Of a stretch of DNA of 45,606 nt, positions 7,008 through 15,966 are shown one piece after another. The position numbers were made by a program, and so were the translations under genes. Below the pieces are notes generated by a model. That model saw only the letters and a program-made list of their open reading frames with translations. It was not told the DNA's origin and searched no databases. Source of the stretch: Kytococcus schroeteri (GTDB lineage: Bacteria > Actinomycetota > Actinomycetes > Actinomycetales > Dermatophilaceae). The first letter of the stretch is position 1, and each line of letters starts with the position of its first letter. The stretch covers positions 1-45,606 of the forward strand of contig NZ_JBHLVH010000022.1 in the NCBI RefSeq assembly GCF_042433515.1. Reading direction: 5' to 3'.

Positions 7008-7415
7008 GTGAGCCAGCCCGCCCAGTCCCCCCGCGGCCGCGTGCCGGACGCGCCCAACCCCGAGGTGCTCCGCGACTCGCGGCGCGCCGGCCTGCTTCTG
7101 GTCACCGGTGCGCTGCTGGGAATGCTGGACTTCCCGCGCAACCTCGTGGCCGTGGTGGCGCTGCTGCCGGCCCTGTTCTTCTTCTTCCGCACGCTGCGGG
7201 CCCAGGCGGGGCGTGCCCCGCTGCCCACCGTGCTGTGGACCGCGCTGGGCTTCGTGCTCACCTCCATGCTCCTCGTCGGGGCGCTGGCGCCACTGCTCTT
7301 CCTCGACGCCACGGTGCGCGCCCACGAGTGCACCAGCGCGGCCAACACGCTGCAGGCCCTGGACGACTGCCGGGCCCAGTTGCCGGCCACGATGGAGCAG
7401 ATCACCCAGCGCTGA
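7008..7415 (+). CDS. Small membrane protein of unknown function
   Basis: A 135-residue protein that I do not recognise. It has a polar N-terminus of about 25 residues, then hydrophobic segments at roughly 27-46, 48-62 and 74-98, then a C-terminal tail of about 35 residues with two cysteines (HECTSAANTLQALDDC) that could form a disulfide outside the membrane. The GTG start is supported by CAGGAG four to five bases upstream and a TAGACT -10. Its last 14 bases overlap the end of the convergent DUF6350 gene. Confidence 0.7.
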   Translation: MSQPAQSPRGRVPDAPNPEVLRDSRRAGLLLVTGALLGMLDFPRNLVAVVALLPALFFFFRTLRAQAGRAPLPTVLWTALGFVLTSMLLVGALAPLLFLDATVRAHECTSAANTLQALDDCRAQLPATMEQITQR

Positions 7416-8715
7416 CGCGTCCGGCCTCCGCGCGCTGCGCCTCCGCGCGCTGCCGCACGTGGTCCATGGCCAACCGCAGCCCCACCCCCACCGCGAGCTC
7501 CGCGGCCAGCGCGAGTCCCCAGAGGGGATGCGGGTGCAGGCGCTCCAACGCACCGGGTGCGACCCCCACCCCCAGCAGCGGGCCCAGGGCGGTGGCCCCG
7601 ATCCCCACGAGGGCGCAGGCCAGCAGGGCACGGGCCGCGACCCCCGGGGTGCCGGCCTCCTGCACGAACTGCTCGGCCTGGGCCCGGGCGACCGGCGGCA
7701 GGAAGGCTCCCACCGCCATCGGCACGAGCAGCACCGCCCACCACCACGGCGAGAAGGTCCCCTGCCCCGGGAGCGCTCCGAGCACGGGAACGGCCGGGAG
7801 GGCCAGATGCGGGGCGCCCCCGGGCGTGAACGCCCCCGACGGCACGACCACCCCGGGTCCGGCCAGCCACGCCGTGCCCCACCCCACGGCGGTGGGCAGC
7901 CACCCACCCTGGACGGCGGTGAGCACCACACCCGCTCCCCCATCGGCCCCGGTCACCCGGTGCACGGCCGCCACCTGCGGCCAGCGCACCACGAGGCAGG
8001 CCACCACCACGAGGGCACCGGCCACGGCCAGCCACCGCAGCGCCCGGCCCGCCGGGACGAGTGCGTCCTGGAGCAGCTCGCCGGCATCGCCCGGCCAGTC
8101 GGAGAACCACACGTCCCGGCGCGCGGGCGAGCAGGCCGTGACCAGGCCCACCACGGCGGGGAGGAGCGCCACCAGGAACAGACCCAGCACCCAGGAGCCG
8201 GCGGACCCGGCCGTTCCCAGCCGGCCGGCCAGCAGCAGGGGCAGGGCGTGCCCCACGAGGTAGCCCGCCGCCACGCCGGCCGCCGGCACCAGCACGACGT
8301 CGTCCCCCACGTCCTCGCCCGCCGCCGCCTCCACGCGGCCCACGAGGGTGCGCACCGAGCGCCAGACGCCCCAGGCCCCGACCAGCGCCAGCACCGTGGG
8401 TCCGCCGTGCAGGGTGAGCGTCTCGCCCTCGGGGCCGCTCGCGCCCACGGCCACCGCCGCACCGTGCGCCATGGCGCTGGCCCGCAGGCCGATGCCGATC
8501 GAGTCGCCGGCCGTCCACTGCGTGGACGGCGAGACCACCCAGGCCACCAGCACCATCAGCACGGCCAGCAGGTGCACCACGAGGGCCACGAGGAGGCCCC
8601 ATCCCCCGCCGGCGACGAGGCCGGAGGCCAGGGGGGAGGCGGCAGGGGCAGCGGGCCGACGGGCGGCGCCACGACGGGCAGGGGCGGCGGAGGGGGTGGG
8701 CATCGGACCCATCAT
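7402..8715 (-). CDS. DUF6350 multi-pass membrane protein
   Basis: A 437-residue protein with about nine to eleven hydrophobic segments, an alanine- and proline-rich N-terminus and a charged C-terminal tail. It matches the position of the actinobacterial membrane protein (DUF6350) conserved between sucD and purN; its function is unknown. Starts at 8715, 8712 and 8703 are all possible, none with a strong ribosome binding site. It follows sucD on the same strand, but a perfect hairpin terminator lies between them. Its 3' end overlaps the convergent small gene by 14 bases. Confidence 0.78.
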   Translation of the reverse strand: MMGPMPTPSAAPARRGAARRPAAPAASPLASGLVAGGGWGLLVALVVHLLAVLMVLVAWVVSPSTQWTAGDSIGIGLRASAMAHGAAVAVGASGPEGETLTLHGGPTVLALVGAWGVWRSVRTLVGRVEAAAGEDVGDDVVLVPAAGVAAGYLVGHALPLLLAGRLGTAGSAGSWVLGLFLVALLPAVVGLVTACSPARRDVWFSDWPGDAGELLQDALVPAGRALRWLAVAGALVVVACLVVRWPQVAAVHRVTGADGGAGVVLTAVQGGWLPTAVGWGTAWLAGPGVVVPSGAFTPGGAPHLALPAVPVLGALPGQGTFSPWWWAVLLVPMAVGAFLPPVARAQAEQFVQEAGTPGVAARALLACALVGIGATALGPLLGVGVAPGALERLHPHPLWGLALAAELAVGVGLRLAMDHVRQRAEAQRAEAGRVSAG

Positions 8716-8761
8716 GCCGGCCGGCGGGGCACCCGGCGGGGCGAACCCGCCGGGGCACGCG

Positions 8762-8794
8762 GAAGGGGCCCGGTCCAGCGGACCGGGCCCCTTC
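8762..8794 (-). terminator. Terminator after sucCD
   Basis: Perfect 15-bp stem (8762-8776 with 8780-8794) and a 3-base loop, just after the sucD stop. No T run follows, as is common in high-GC actinobacteria. Confidence 0.85.
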
Positions 8795-8810
8795 GAGGGT
8801 CAGCAGGACG

Positions 8811-9704
8811 TCAGCCCTGCAGGCCCTTCATGATCTCGCGCATGCGCTCGGCGGTCTCGGACGGCGTCTTGCCGACCTTGACGCCGGCGGCCTCGAGGGC
8901 CTCCTTCTTGGCCTCGGCCGTGCCGGAGGAACCGGAGACGATGGCGCCGGCGTGGCCCATGGTCTTGCCCTCCGGGGCGGTGAAGCCGGCCACGTAGCCG
9001 ACGACCGGCTTGGTGACGTTGGCCTTGATGTACTCCGCGGCGCGCTCCTCGGCGTCGCCACCGATCTCACCGATCATCACGATGGCGTCGGTGTCGGGGT
9101 CGGCCTGGAAGGCCTCGAGGGCGTCGATGTGGGTGGTGCCCACGATCGGGTCGCCGCCGATGCCGATGGCGGTGGAGAAGCCGAACTCACGCAGCTCGTA
9201 CATCATCTGGTAGGTCAGCGTGCCCGACTTGGACACCAGGCCGATGCGGCCCGGGCCGGCGATGTCGGCCGGGATGATGCCCGCGTTGGACTGACCGGGG
9301 CTGATGATGCCGGGGCAGTTCGGGCCGATGATGCGGGTCTTGCCCGCCTTCTTGGCCTCGGCCCAGAACTCGGCGGAGTCCTGCACCGGGATGCCCTCGG
9401 TGATGACGACGGCCAGCTCGATCTCGGCCTGCACCGCCTCCAGCACGGCGTCCTTGGAGAACTTCGGCGGGACGAACAGCACGGAGACGTTCGCACCGGT
9501 GGCCTCCATGGCCTCCTTGACCGAGCCGAAGACGGGGACCTTGTGGCCACCCTCGAACTCGACCTCGGTGCCGGCCTTGCGCGGGTTCACGCCACCGACG
9601 ACGTTCGTGCCCGAGGCGAGCATGCGCTGGGTGTGCTTCATGCCCTCGGAGCCGGTCATGCCCTGGACGATGACCTTGGAGTCGTTGTTCAGGAAGATCG
9701 CCAT
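8811..9704 (-). CDS. sucD: Succinyl-CoA synthetase alpha subunit
   Basis: The alpha subunit of succinate-CoA ligase, making ATP or GTP from succinyl-CoA in the TCA cycle as a complex with SucC. The 297-residue protein has the CoA-binding fold with VQGMTGSEGMKHTQRM and VVGGVNPRKAG near the N-terminus, GPNCPGIISPG, the IGGDPIVGTTHIDAL segment, and the phosphorylated histidine in GHAGAIVSG (about His251). ATG at 9704 has AAGGAG upstream and lies two bases after the sucC stop, so the pair is tightly coupled. Confidence 0.97.
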   Translation of the reverse strand: MAIFLNNDSKVIVQGMTGSEGMKHTQRMLASGTNVVGGVNPRKAGTEVEFEGGHKVPVFGSVKEAMEATGANVSVLFVPPKFSKDAVLEAVQAEIELAVVITEGIPVQDSAEFWAEAKKAGKTRIIGPNCPGIISPGQSNAGIIPADIAGPGRIGLVSKSGTLTYQMMYELREFGFSTAIGIGGDPIVGTTHIDALEAFQADPDTDAIVMIGEIGGDAEERAAEYIKANVTKPVVGYVAGFTAPEGKTMGHAGAIVSGSSGTAEAKKEALEAAGVKVGKTPSETAERMREIMKGLQG

Positions 9705-9706
9705 GC

Positions 9707-10891
9707 TCAGTTCTCCTTCGCGGCCAGCTCGGCAGCCTTCTCGGCGCCGCCGTCCATCGTGTCGGCAATGCTCACCAGCGGGTGGTTGGCCTCCGCGAGG
9801 ATGCGGCGGCCCTCCTCGACGTTGTTGCCGTCGAGGCGCACGACCAGCGGCTTGGTGGCGTCGTCGCCCAGCATCTCCAGGGCCTTGACGATGCCGTTGG
9901 CCACGGCGTCGCACGCGGTGATGCCACCGAAGACGTTGACGAACACGGACTTGACCTGCTCGTCGCCCAGGATGACGTCCAGGCCGTTGGCCATGACCTC
10001 GGCCGAGGCGCCACCGCCGATGTCGAGGAAGTTGGCCGGCTTGGCCTTGCCACCGGTCTTGTCCTGGCCGGCGTAGGCCACGACGTCGAGGGTGGACATC
10101 ACGAGGCCGGCGCCGTTGCCGATGATGCCGACGTTGCCGTCGAGCTTCACGTAGTTGAGGTCCATGGCCTTGGCCTTGGCCTCCAGCGGGTCGGCGGCGT
10201 CCTTGTCCTCCAGCTCGGCGTGGTGCGGCTGGCGGAAGTCGGAGTTGCCGTCGAGGGTGACCTTGCCGTCGAGGGCGACGATCTCGCCGTCCTCGGTCTT
10301 GACCAGCGGGTTCACCTCGACCAAGGAGGCGTCCTCCTCGGTGTAGACCGTGTACAGGGTCTTGAGGACCTCGGCGATCTTGTCCTGGGAGTCGGTGAAG
10401 CCGGCGGCCTCCACGATCTCCTTCGCCTTGGCGTCGTCCAGGCCCACCGACGGGTCGATCTCGATGCGGGCCAGGGCCTCCGGGCGCTCGACGGCGAGCT
10501 GCTCGATCTCGACGCCGCCCTCCTTGGAGCACATGGCCAGGTAGGAGCGGTTGGCGCGGTCCAGCAGGATGGAGAAGTAGTACTCCTCGGCGATCTTGGC
10601 GCCCTGGGCGATCATCACCTTGTGCACGGTGTGGCCCTTGATGTCCATGCCCAGGATCTGACGGGCGGCCTCCTCGGCCTCCTCCGGGGACTTGGCGAGC
10701 TTCACACCACCGGCCTTGCCACGACCACCGGTCTTGACCTGGGCCTTGACGACCACGACTCCACCGGACTTCTGCCCGATTCGCTCCGCGGCAGCCCGAG
10801 CGTCCTCGGGGGTGGTGGCGACCTCACCGGCCAGCACCGGAACCCCGTGCTTCTCGAACATGTCACGGGCCTGGTACTCGAAGAGATCCAC
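9707..10891 (-). CDS. sucC: Succinyl-CoA synthetase beta subunit
   Basis: The ATP-grasp beta subunit partner of SucD. The 394-residue protein begins MDLFEYQARDMFEKHGVPV, carries the ATP-grasp segment KAQVKTGGRGKAGGVKLA, the metal/nucleotide loop VEVNPLV with LDGKVTLDGNSDFR, and the C-terminal ligase domain with NFLDIGGGAS and VFGGITACDAVANGIV. The GTG start at 10891 begins the conserved N-terminus. A TAGAGT -10 on the minus strand (10959-10964) would give a leader of about 60 bases that includes a GGCCCG/CGGGCC hairpin. Confidence 0.97.
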   Translation of the reverse strand: MDLFEYQARDMFEKHGVPVLAGEVATTPEDARAAAERIGQKSGGVVVVKAQVKTGGRGKAGGVKLAKSPEEAEEAARQILGMDIKGHTVHKVMIAQGAKIAEEYYFSILLDRANRSYLAMCSKEGGVEIEQLAVERPEALARIEIDPSVGLDDAKAKEIVEAAGFTDSQDKIAEVLKTLYTVYTEEDASLVEVNPLVKTEDGEIVALDGKVTLDGNSDFRQPHHAELEDKDAADPLEAKAKAMDLNYVKLDGNVGIIGNGAGLVMSTLDVVAYAGQDKTGGKAKPANFLDIGGGASAEVMANGLDVILGDEQVKSVFVNVFGGITACDAVANGIVKALEMLGDDATKPLVVRLDGNNVEEGRRILAEANHPLVSIADTMDGGAEKAAELAAKEN

Positions 10892-10958
10892 GAGTTGACA
10901 CCGTCCTCACGATTTCGACTGTTGTTGCCGGCCCGCGTGCACGGGCCTGCCTCCGGTG

Positions 10959-10964
10959 ACTCTA
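10959..10964 (-). promoter_or_regulatory. Probable -10 of sucCD
   Basis: TAGAGT on the minus strand in the pcrA-sucC gap; the -35 is unclear. The gap otherwise holds a small GC hairpin at 10930-10947. Confidence 0.45.
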
Positions 10965-11029
10965 GTCCCTCACCGTGCACCGGCTCCCGGCGGTCGATGC
11001 GACCTGGATCACGCCCCGGCGCGTCGTGG

Positions 11030-13516
11030 TCAGAGCTTCTCGACCGGCGCGTAGCGCAGCAGCAGGCGCTTGGTGCCGAGCTCTCCCCCGAAGTCCACGT
11101 GCGCCATCGCCTTGTCGCCGGCACCGTCCACGCGCACCACGGTGCCCAGGCCGAACGAGTCGTGGGTGACGCGGTCCCCGGCCTCGAGCGCCACGACCGT
11201 GCGCGTGCGCTCCGGCGCGATGCGGCCGGCCAGGCGGGCGACCCCGGGCTGGCTCGTGGGGGCGTGGGCGGCAGCGGCCCCCTCGCGCTCCCAGCGCAGC
11301 AGGTGCTCGGGCAGCTCGGCGAGGAAGCGCGAGGGCGGGTTGTACTGCGGCGAGCCGTAGGCCGAGCGGACCGTGGCCCGCGAGAGGTGCAGGCGCTCAC
11401 GGGCGCGGGTGATGCCCACGTAGGCCAGCCGGCGCTCCTCCTCGAGCTCGTCGGGGTCGTTGAGCGAGCGCATGTGCGGGAAGGTGCCGTCCTCGAGGCC
11501 GGTGAGGAAGACCACCGGGAACTCCAGCCCCTTGGCACTGTGGAGGGTCATGAGGGTGACCACGCCCCTGCCGTCGTCCTCCTCGGCACCGGCGTCGGTG
11601 TCGGCCACCAGCGAGACCTGCTCGAGGAAGGCCGCCAGGTGCTCGGTACCGCTGGCGGTACCGGCGGAGGGGCTGTCGGGGTCGGCCGCGGCCTCGTCGA
11701 ACTCGCGCCCCACGGAGACCAGCTCGGCGAGGTTCTCCAGCCGGCTCTCGTCCTGCGGGTCGTCGGAGTCGCGCAGCTGCTGGGCGTAGCCGGTCTGTTC
11801 CAGCACCGCCTCGAGGACGTCGGCCACCCCGCCACCGGCCTCGGCCACGGTGCGCAGCGCCTCCAGCAGCGCGGAGAAGCCCTGCACGGCCCGCAGCGAG
11901 CGCACCGCGAGCCCGGGGGCGTCCTCGGCGCGGCCGAGCGCGGCGACGAAGGGGATGCGCTCCCGCTCGGCCAGGGCCACCAGCGCCCCCTCGGCCCGGT
12001 CGCCGATGCCGCGCTTGGGCACGTTGAGGATGCGGCGCAGGTTGACCGTGTCGAGCGGGTTGACCAGCACCCGCAGGTAGGCCAGGGCGTCCTTGATCTC
12101 GCGGCGCTCGTAGAAGCGCGTGCCGCCCACCACCCGGTAGGGCAGGCCCACGCGGACGAAGACCTCCTCCAGGGCACGGGACTGCGCGTTGGTGCGGTAG
12201 AACACCGCCACGTCGCCGGGCACGGCCTTGCCGGCGTCGACGAGGTCGTCGATGCGCTCGGCCACGAAGCTCGCCTCGTCGTGCTCGTTGTCGGCCACGT
12301 AGGCCACGATCTGCTCGCCGTCCCCGGCCTGCGACCAGAGGTTCTTGGCACGGCGGCGCTCGTTGCGCTCGATGAGCGTGTTGGCCGCGGTGAGGATGGT
12401 CTGGGTGGAGCGGTAGTTCTGCTCCAGCAGGATGGTGCGCGCCTGCGGGTAGTCGGTCTCGAACTCGATGATGTTGCGGATGGTGGCGCCGCGGAAGGCG
12501 TAGATGGACTGGTCGGCGTCACCCACCACGCACAGCTCGGCCGGCGGCACCTGGTGCTCGCCGGGCTCCTGTCCGGACTCGAGGCCGCCGGTCGCCCCGG
12601 CGCCGCCGGTGAGCTCGCGCACCAGCACGTACTGGGCGTGGTTGGTGTCCTGGTACTCGTCCACCAGGATGTGGCGGAACCGGCGGCGGTAGTGCTCCGC
12701 GATGGCCGGGAAGGCCTGCAGGATGTTGACCGTCGTCATGATGAGGTCGTCGAAGTCCAGCGCGTTCGCCTCGCGCAGGCGCTGGCTGTAGCGCGTGTAC
12801 ACCTCGGCGATGGCGCGGTCGTACGGGTTGTCCCCGGCCGCCGCGGCAAAGGCCTCGGCGTCGACCAGCTCGTTCTTGGCCGCGGAGATGCGGTGCCCCA
12901 CCGCACCGGGCGGGAAGCGCTTGGGGTCCAGGTCGAGCTCGCGGACCACCAGGCTGAGCAGGCGGGTGCTGTCCGCGGCGTCGTAGATGGAGAAGGTGGA
13001 GCGCAGGCCGATGGTCTTCGCCTCGCGCCGCAGGATGCGCACGCAGGCCGAGTGGAAGGTGGACACCCACATGGCACGGGCGGCCGGTCCCACGAGGGAC
13101 TCCACCCGCTCGCGCATCTCGGCGGCGGCCTTGTTGGTGAACGTGATGGCCAGCACCTGCCCGGGGTGCACGCCGCGGTGCCGCAGCAGGTGGGCGATGC
13201 GGTGGGTCAGAACGCGGGTCTTGCCCGACCCGGCCCCGGCGATGATGAGCAGCGGGCTGCCGCTGTGGAGCACCGCCTCACGCTGCGGCGGGTTGAGCCC
13301 CTCGAGCAGGTCCTCCTCCGAGGCCGGGGTCGCCGGCGCCCCGGGGCGCCGGACCCGCGCCGAGCCGGTGGACGGCGGCGGGCCGTCCGCCCGCGCCCAG
13401 TCGGGCACGCCGTCGGCCCCCACCCCCGGCTCCCCGGCCCCGGCGGGGGACCCCCCCTCGCTCCCGGACGGTGCCGTGGTGCCGAAGAGGTCGAGTTCTG
13501 CGAAGGGGTTGCTCAT
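11030..13516 (-). CDS. pcrA: ATP-dependent DNA helicase PcrA/UvrD
   Basis: Superfamily 1A 3'-to-5' helicase for DNA repair and removal of obstacles from replication. The 828-residue protein has a disordered proline/glycine-rich N-terminus of about 70 residues, then Walker A GAGSGKT (94-100), DEYQDTN, GDADQSIYAFRG, QNYRST and VGITRARERL. The last 60 residues (GDRVTHDSFGLGTVVRV to VEKL) form the Tudor-like domain typical of PcrA/UvrD, which contacts RNA polymerase in other bacteria. ATG at 13516 follows TACGAT by nine bases, so the mRNA has almost no leader. Adjacency to sucC is conserved in actinobacteria. Confidence 0.95.
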   Translation of the reverse strand: MSNPFAELDLFGTTAPSGSEGGSPAGAGEPGVGADGVPDWARADGPPPSTGSARVRRPGAPATPASEEDLLEGLNPPQREAVLHSGSPLLIIAGAGSGKTRVLTHRIAHLLRHRGVHPGQVLAITFTNKAAAEMRERVESLVGPAARAMWVSTFHSACVRILRREAKTIGLRSTFSIYDAADSTRLLSLVVRELDLDPKRFPPGAVGHRISAAKNELVDAEAFAAAAGDNPYDRAIAEVYTRYSQRLREANALDFDDLIMTTVNILQAFPAIAEHYRRRFRHILVDEYQDTNHAQYVLVRELTGGAGATGGLESGQEPGEHQVPPAELCVVGDADQSIYAFRGATIRNIIEFETDYPQARTILLEQNYRSTQTILTAANTLIERNERRRAKNLWSQAGDGEQIVAYVADNEHDEASFVAERIDDLVDAGKAVPGDVAVFYRTNAQSRALEEVFVRVGLPYRVVGGTRFYERREIKDALAYLRVLVNPLDTVNLRRILNVPKRGIGDRAEGALVALAERERIPFVAALGRAEDAPGLAVRSLRAVQGFSALLEALRTVAEAGGGVADVLEAVLEQTGYAQQLRDSDDPQDESRLENLAELVSVGREFDEAAADPDSPSAGTASGTEHLAAFLEQVSLVADTDAGAEEDDGRGVVTLMTLHSAKGLEFPVVFLTGLEDGTFPHMRSLNDPDELEEERRLAYVGITRARERLHLSRATVRSAYGSPQYNPPSRFLAELPEHLLRWEREGAAAAHAPTSQPGVARLAGRIAPERTRTVVALEAGDRVTHDSFGLGTVVRVDGAGDKAMAHVDFGGELGTKRLLLRYAPVEKL

Positions 13517-13525
13517 GGTGGACCC

Positions 13526-13531
13526 ATCGTA
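13526..13531 (-). promoter_or_regulatory. -10 of pcrA (near-leaderless)
   Basis: TACGAT on the minus strand, nine bases before the pcrA ATG. It is paired with an identical hexamer for the divergent gene at 13562-13567. Confidence 0.6.
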
Positions 13532-13561
13532 GGTCGCTGCACCGACGACCTCGGCCGCTCC

Positions 13562-13567
13562 TACGAT
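13562..13567 (+). promoter_or_regulatory. -10 of the leaderless membrane protein gene at 13575
   Basis: TACGAT, seven bases before the ATG at 13575. Its last bases contain another in-frame ATG (13566), which this reading rejects as a start. Confidence 0.6.
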
Positions 13568-13574
13568 GGCCGGC

Positions 13575-13928
13575 ATGCACATCGTCTACGAGCTCCTGGC
13601 CTCCCTCCACCTGCTGGGCATGGCGGCCCTGGTGGGCGGCTGGCTCGTCTCCCTGCGCGCGGACGTGATGAACACCGTCATGGTCTGGGGCGCCCGGCTC
13701 CAGCTGCTCACCGGCGTGCTCCTGGTGGGCCTGGCCGAGGCCGACGGCCGCGAGCTGGACCACGTGAAGATCGGTGTGAAGCTCGTCATCGCCCTGCTCG
13801 TGCTGGCCCTCGCCGAGGTGGCCGCCAGCAAGGAGCGCCGCGGCGAGGAGGCCCCCTCGGTGCGCAACGCCGCCGGTGGGCTGGCCGTGCTCGACGTGCT
13901 CGTGGCCAGCCTCTGGCACCTCCTCTGA
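13575..13928 (+). CDS. Small four-helix membrane protein divergent from pcrA
   Basis: A 117-residue protein with about four hydrophobic helices and short loops (IVYELLASLHLLGMAALVGG, then VMVWGARLQLLTGVLLVGLA, VKLVIALLVLALAEVAA and a C-terminal VLDVLVASLWHLL). It resembles uncharacterised membrane proteins often found beside pcrA in actinobacteria; no function is known to me. The ATG at 13575 is preferred to the in-frame ATG at 13566 because the latter lies inside the -10 hexamer. Confidence 0.75.
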   Translation: MHIVYELLASLHLLGMAALVGGWLVSLRADVMNTVMVWGARLQLLTGVLLVGLAEADGRELDHVKIGVKLVIALLVLALAEVAASKERRGEEAPSVRNAAGGLAVLDVLVASLWHLL

Positions 13929-13952
13929 GAACGCGGCGCCCGCCCTCCCCCT

Positions 13953-13983
13953 GCCGGCGCGGCCCCTGACGAGGCCCGCCGGC
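13953..13983. terminator. Bidirectional terminator-like hairpin
   Basis: 13953-13964 pairs with 13973-13983 with one bulged base. It lies between the convergent ends of the membrane protein and NUDIX genes. Confidence 0.65.
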
Positions 13984-14745
13984 TCAGCCGGCCGGTCGCT
14001 CCCCCAGCCGCCGCGCCCGGGCCGCCACCGCCCGCCGAAGGTCCTCGGTGTTGCGCCGGATGCGACCGCCCACCCGCTCGTCGTCCAGGTCCACCCATGC
14101 CGCACTCGTGGTGGAGCCCCCCACGTCGTGCACCACGGGCTCGGCCACCCGGTCGGCCTCCGCCACCCAGACCAGGCTGATGCCGTGGTAGTCCTCCAGC
14201 TCGCCCTCACCGGTGGTGCCGCGCCCGGTCCACGAGCGCACCGCGAGCGGCTCGGCCCTGGCCAGCGCGTGACCGGTCTCCTCCCACACCTCGCGGGCGA
14301 GCGCCTCCTCGAAGGTCTCCCCCGGGTCCACCCCACCACCGGGCCAGTTCCAGAACTCGGTCTCGCTGCGGGCGTCCCACAGACCGGTGAGCAGCACCTG
14401 GGTGCCCGCCGGGTCGAACACCACCGCGTGCGTGGCCACCCGCTGCCGGCGCACCGTCGACTCGGCCTCCACCACCATGCCCGGAGCGCTCGCGGCGGGA
14501 AGGTCCCGCGGGTCGTACCCCGCCGTGTGGTCCAGCACGAGCGGCCGCTCCAGGGCCCCGCGCGCCTCCCGCAGGTCGCCGGCGGCCACCCGCGGCGCCG
14601 CCCCCTCGACGGCCGGCGCCCCCAGCTCGGCGGCCAACCAGGTGGGGTCCACGCCGTGCCCCACGGCCAGCACGGCCTCCCCCACCCGGACGAACAGCGG
14701 TACCCCGCCCGTCGGGTCGGGCCGGTGGTAGGTCACGTCGCTCAT
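13984..14745 (-). CDS. NUDIX hydrolase
   Basis: The 253-residue protein has a complete NUDIX box, GVDPGETFEEALAREVWEETG, in its middle (about residues 145-166), which binds the metal for cleaving a nucleoside-diphosphate-linked substrate. The first 100 or so residues (VTYHRPDPTGGVPLFVRVGE onward) are not a NUDIX fold I recognise and may set substrate choice. The cognate substrate cannot be read from sequence. ATG at 14745 is preferred; another ATG lies three codons upstream at 14754. It is divergent from the LPG-TM gene. Confidence 0.88.
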   Translation of the reverse strand: MSDVTYHRPDPTGGVPLFVRVGEAVLAVGHGVDPTWLAAELGAPAVEGAAPRVAAGDLREARGALERPLVLDHTAGYDPRDLPAASAPGMVVEAESTVRRQRVATHAVVFDPAGTQVLLTGLWDARSETEFWNWPGGGVDPGETFEEALAREVWEETGHALARAEPLAVRSWTGRGTTGEGELEDYHGISLVWVAEADRVAEPVVHDVGGSTTSAAWVDLDDERVGGRIRRNTEDLRRAVAARARRLGERPAG

Positions 14746-14848
14746 GCGCCCCATCCCACCACGGGCTGACACCCCCACCGGGACACGACGCCCCCGCGGT
14801 GCCCGAGTGCCACCGCCCCGCCCCGGGCGTGAGGGAGGATGGCGGGCG

Positions 14849-15943
14849 ATGAGCGAGCACCCCGCCACCCCGGCCCCCGACACCGTCGAGGACGACCTGG
14901 ACCCCCAGGGCGCCCCCCTCTCCCCGGCCCGCATCGCCTCCGCGTTCGTGGGGCTGGCCGTGGCCGGCGTCATCATCGTGTGGGGCCTGCCCTGGATCGC
15001 CGACACGAGCTGGAGCCAGATCGGCACCCAGCTGCGCCGCCTGAGCACCTCGGACATCGCGTGGCTCACTGGCCTCACCTCGGCAGCGGTGCTCTGCTAC
15101 ACGTTCGTGATGACCGGGTCCATCCGTGGGCTGCGCACCGGGCAGGCCGTCATCAGCAACCTCGTGGGCACGATGATCTCCACCACCTTCCCCCTCGGCG
15201 GCGCGGTGGGCGTGGGCGCCACGTATGCAATGTTCCGCAGCTGGGGCTTCGCCCGCAAGGACGTCTCCTCGGCCCTCACCGTGATCGGCGTGTGGAACAT
15301 CCTGGGGCGGGCCGCCCTGCCGGCCATCGCCGCAGCGTGGATGCTCTGGGAGGCCGTGGGCACCCTGCCGCGCCAGGTGGTCTTCGCCCTCACCGTGGGC
15401 GGTGTGGCCGGCGGCGGACTGCTCCTCTTCTTCGTCCTGGCCGTGGCCTCGCGGACCGTGGCCGGGTCGCTGGGGTCGTCCATCGGCTGGCTGGCAAGCC
15501 CCTTCATCGGACGTCTCGAGGTGGAGCGCGACGACTTCCGCCGGGTGGCGCTGGAACTCCGCGAACGCATCGCCACCACCGTCCGCACCGGCGGGTGGAC
15601 CATGACCGCCGGGATGGCCGGATTCCTCGGCCTCTACGGCGTGGTGTTCTGGCTGTGCCTGCGCTTCATGGGCGTGGACATCTCCCCCGTGCAGGCCTTC
15701 GCCGCCTACGCGGTGGGGCGCCTGCTCACGGCCTTCCCGGTGACCCCCGGCTCGATGGGGGTCACCGAGGCCGGTGCCCTGGCGATCCTCGTGGCCGGCG
15801 GGGCCTCACCGGCCGGTGCCTCGGCCGCGGTGCTGCTGTTCAGCCTCTTCACCAACGTGCTGCACGTGCCCGCGGGCCTCGTGGCCGGCGTCGTGTGGAT
15901 CCTCACCGCCGGCCGGGCCGGCAACCGCCCGGGCACCCCCTAG
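14849..15943 (+). CDS. LPG-synthase-type TM (flippase-like) membrane protein
   Basis: A 364-residue protein with about eight membrane helices, matching the TM region of lysylphosphatidylglycerol synthase/flippase-like proteins (UPF0104). The diagnostic segment is FPVTPGSMGVTEAG near residue 300. The aminoacyl-transferase domain of a true MprF is absent, so it does not make lysyl-PG by itself. Members of this family are thought to move or handle lipids or polyprenyl-linked sugars. ATG at 14849 follows GGAGG with a 10-base spacing; a longer frame reading back to 14744 has no support. Confidence 0.82.
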   Translation: MSEHPATPAPDTVEDDLDPQGAPLSPARIASAFVGLAVAGVIIVWGLPWIADTSWSQIGTQLRRLSTSDIAWLTGLTSAAVLCYTFVMTGSIRGLRTGQAVISNLVGTMISTTFPLGGAVGVGATYAMFRSWGFARKDVSSALTVIGVWNILGRAALPAIAAAWMLWEAVGTLPRQVVFALTVGGVAGGGLLLFFVLAVASRTVAGSLGSSIGWLASPFIGRLEVERDDFRRVALELRERIATTVRTGGWTMTAGMAGFLGLYGVVFWLCLRFMGVDISPVQAFAAYAVGRLLTAFPVTPGSMGVTEAGALAILVAGGASPAGASAAVLLFSLFTNVLHVPAGLVAGVVWILTAGRAGNRPGTP

Positions 15944-15966
15944 CCCGGAGGAGCCCCTCGCACACA

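Noticed and set aside
13566..13574. ATG at 13566 as the start of the small membrane protein.
   Set aside because: It overlaps the TACGAT hexamer; the ATG at 13575 fits a leaderless start.
9782..13969. A 1395-codon open frame on the plus strand opposite sucC and pcrA.
   Set aside because: It is antisense to two firmly identified genes and is a product of high GC content; the translation is low-complexity with no known motif.
14849..15943. A full MprF lysylphosphatidylglycerol synthase.
   Set aside because: Only the membrane region is present; there is no C-terminal aminoacyl-transferase domain and no lysyl-tRNA synthetase fusion.
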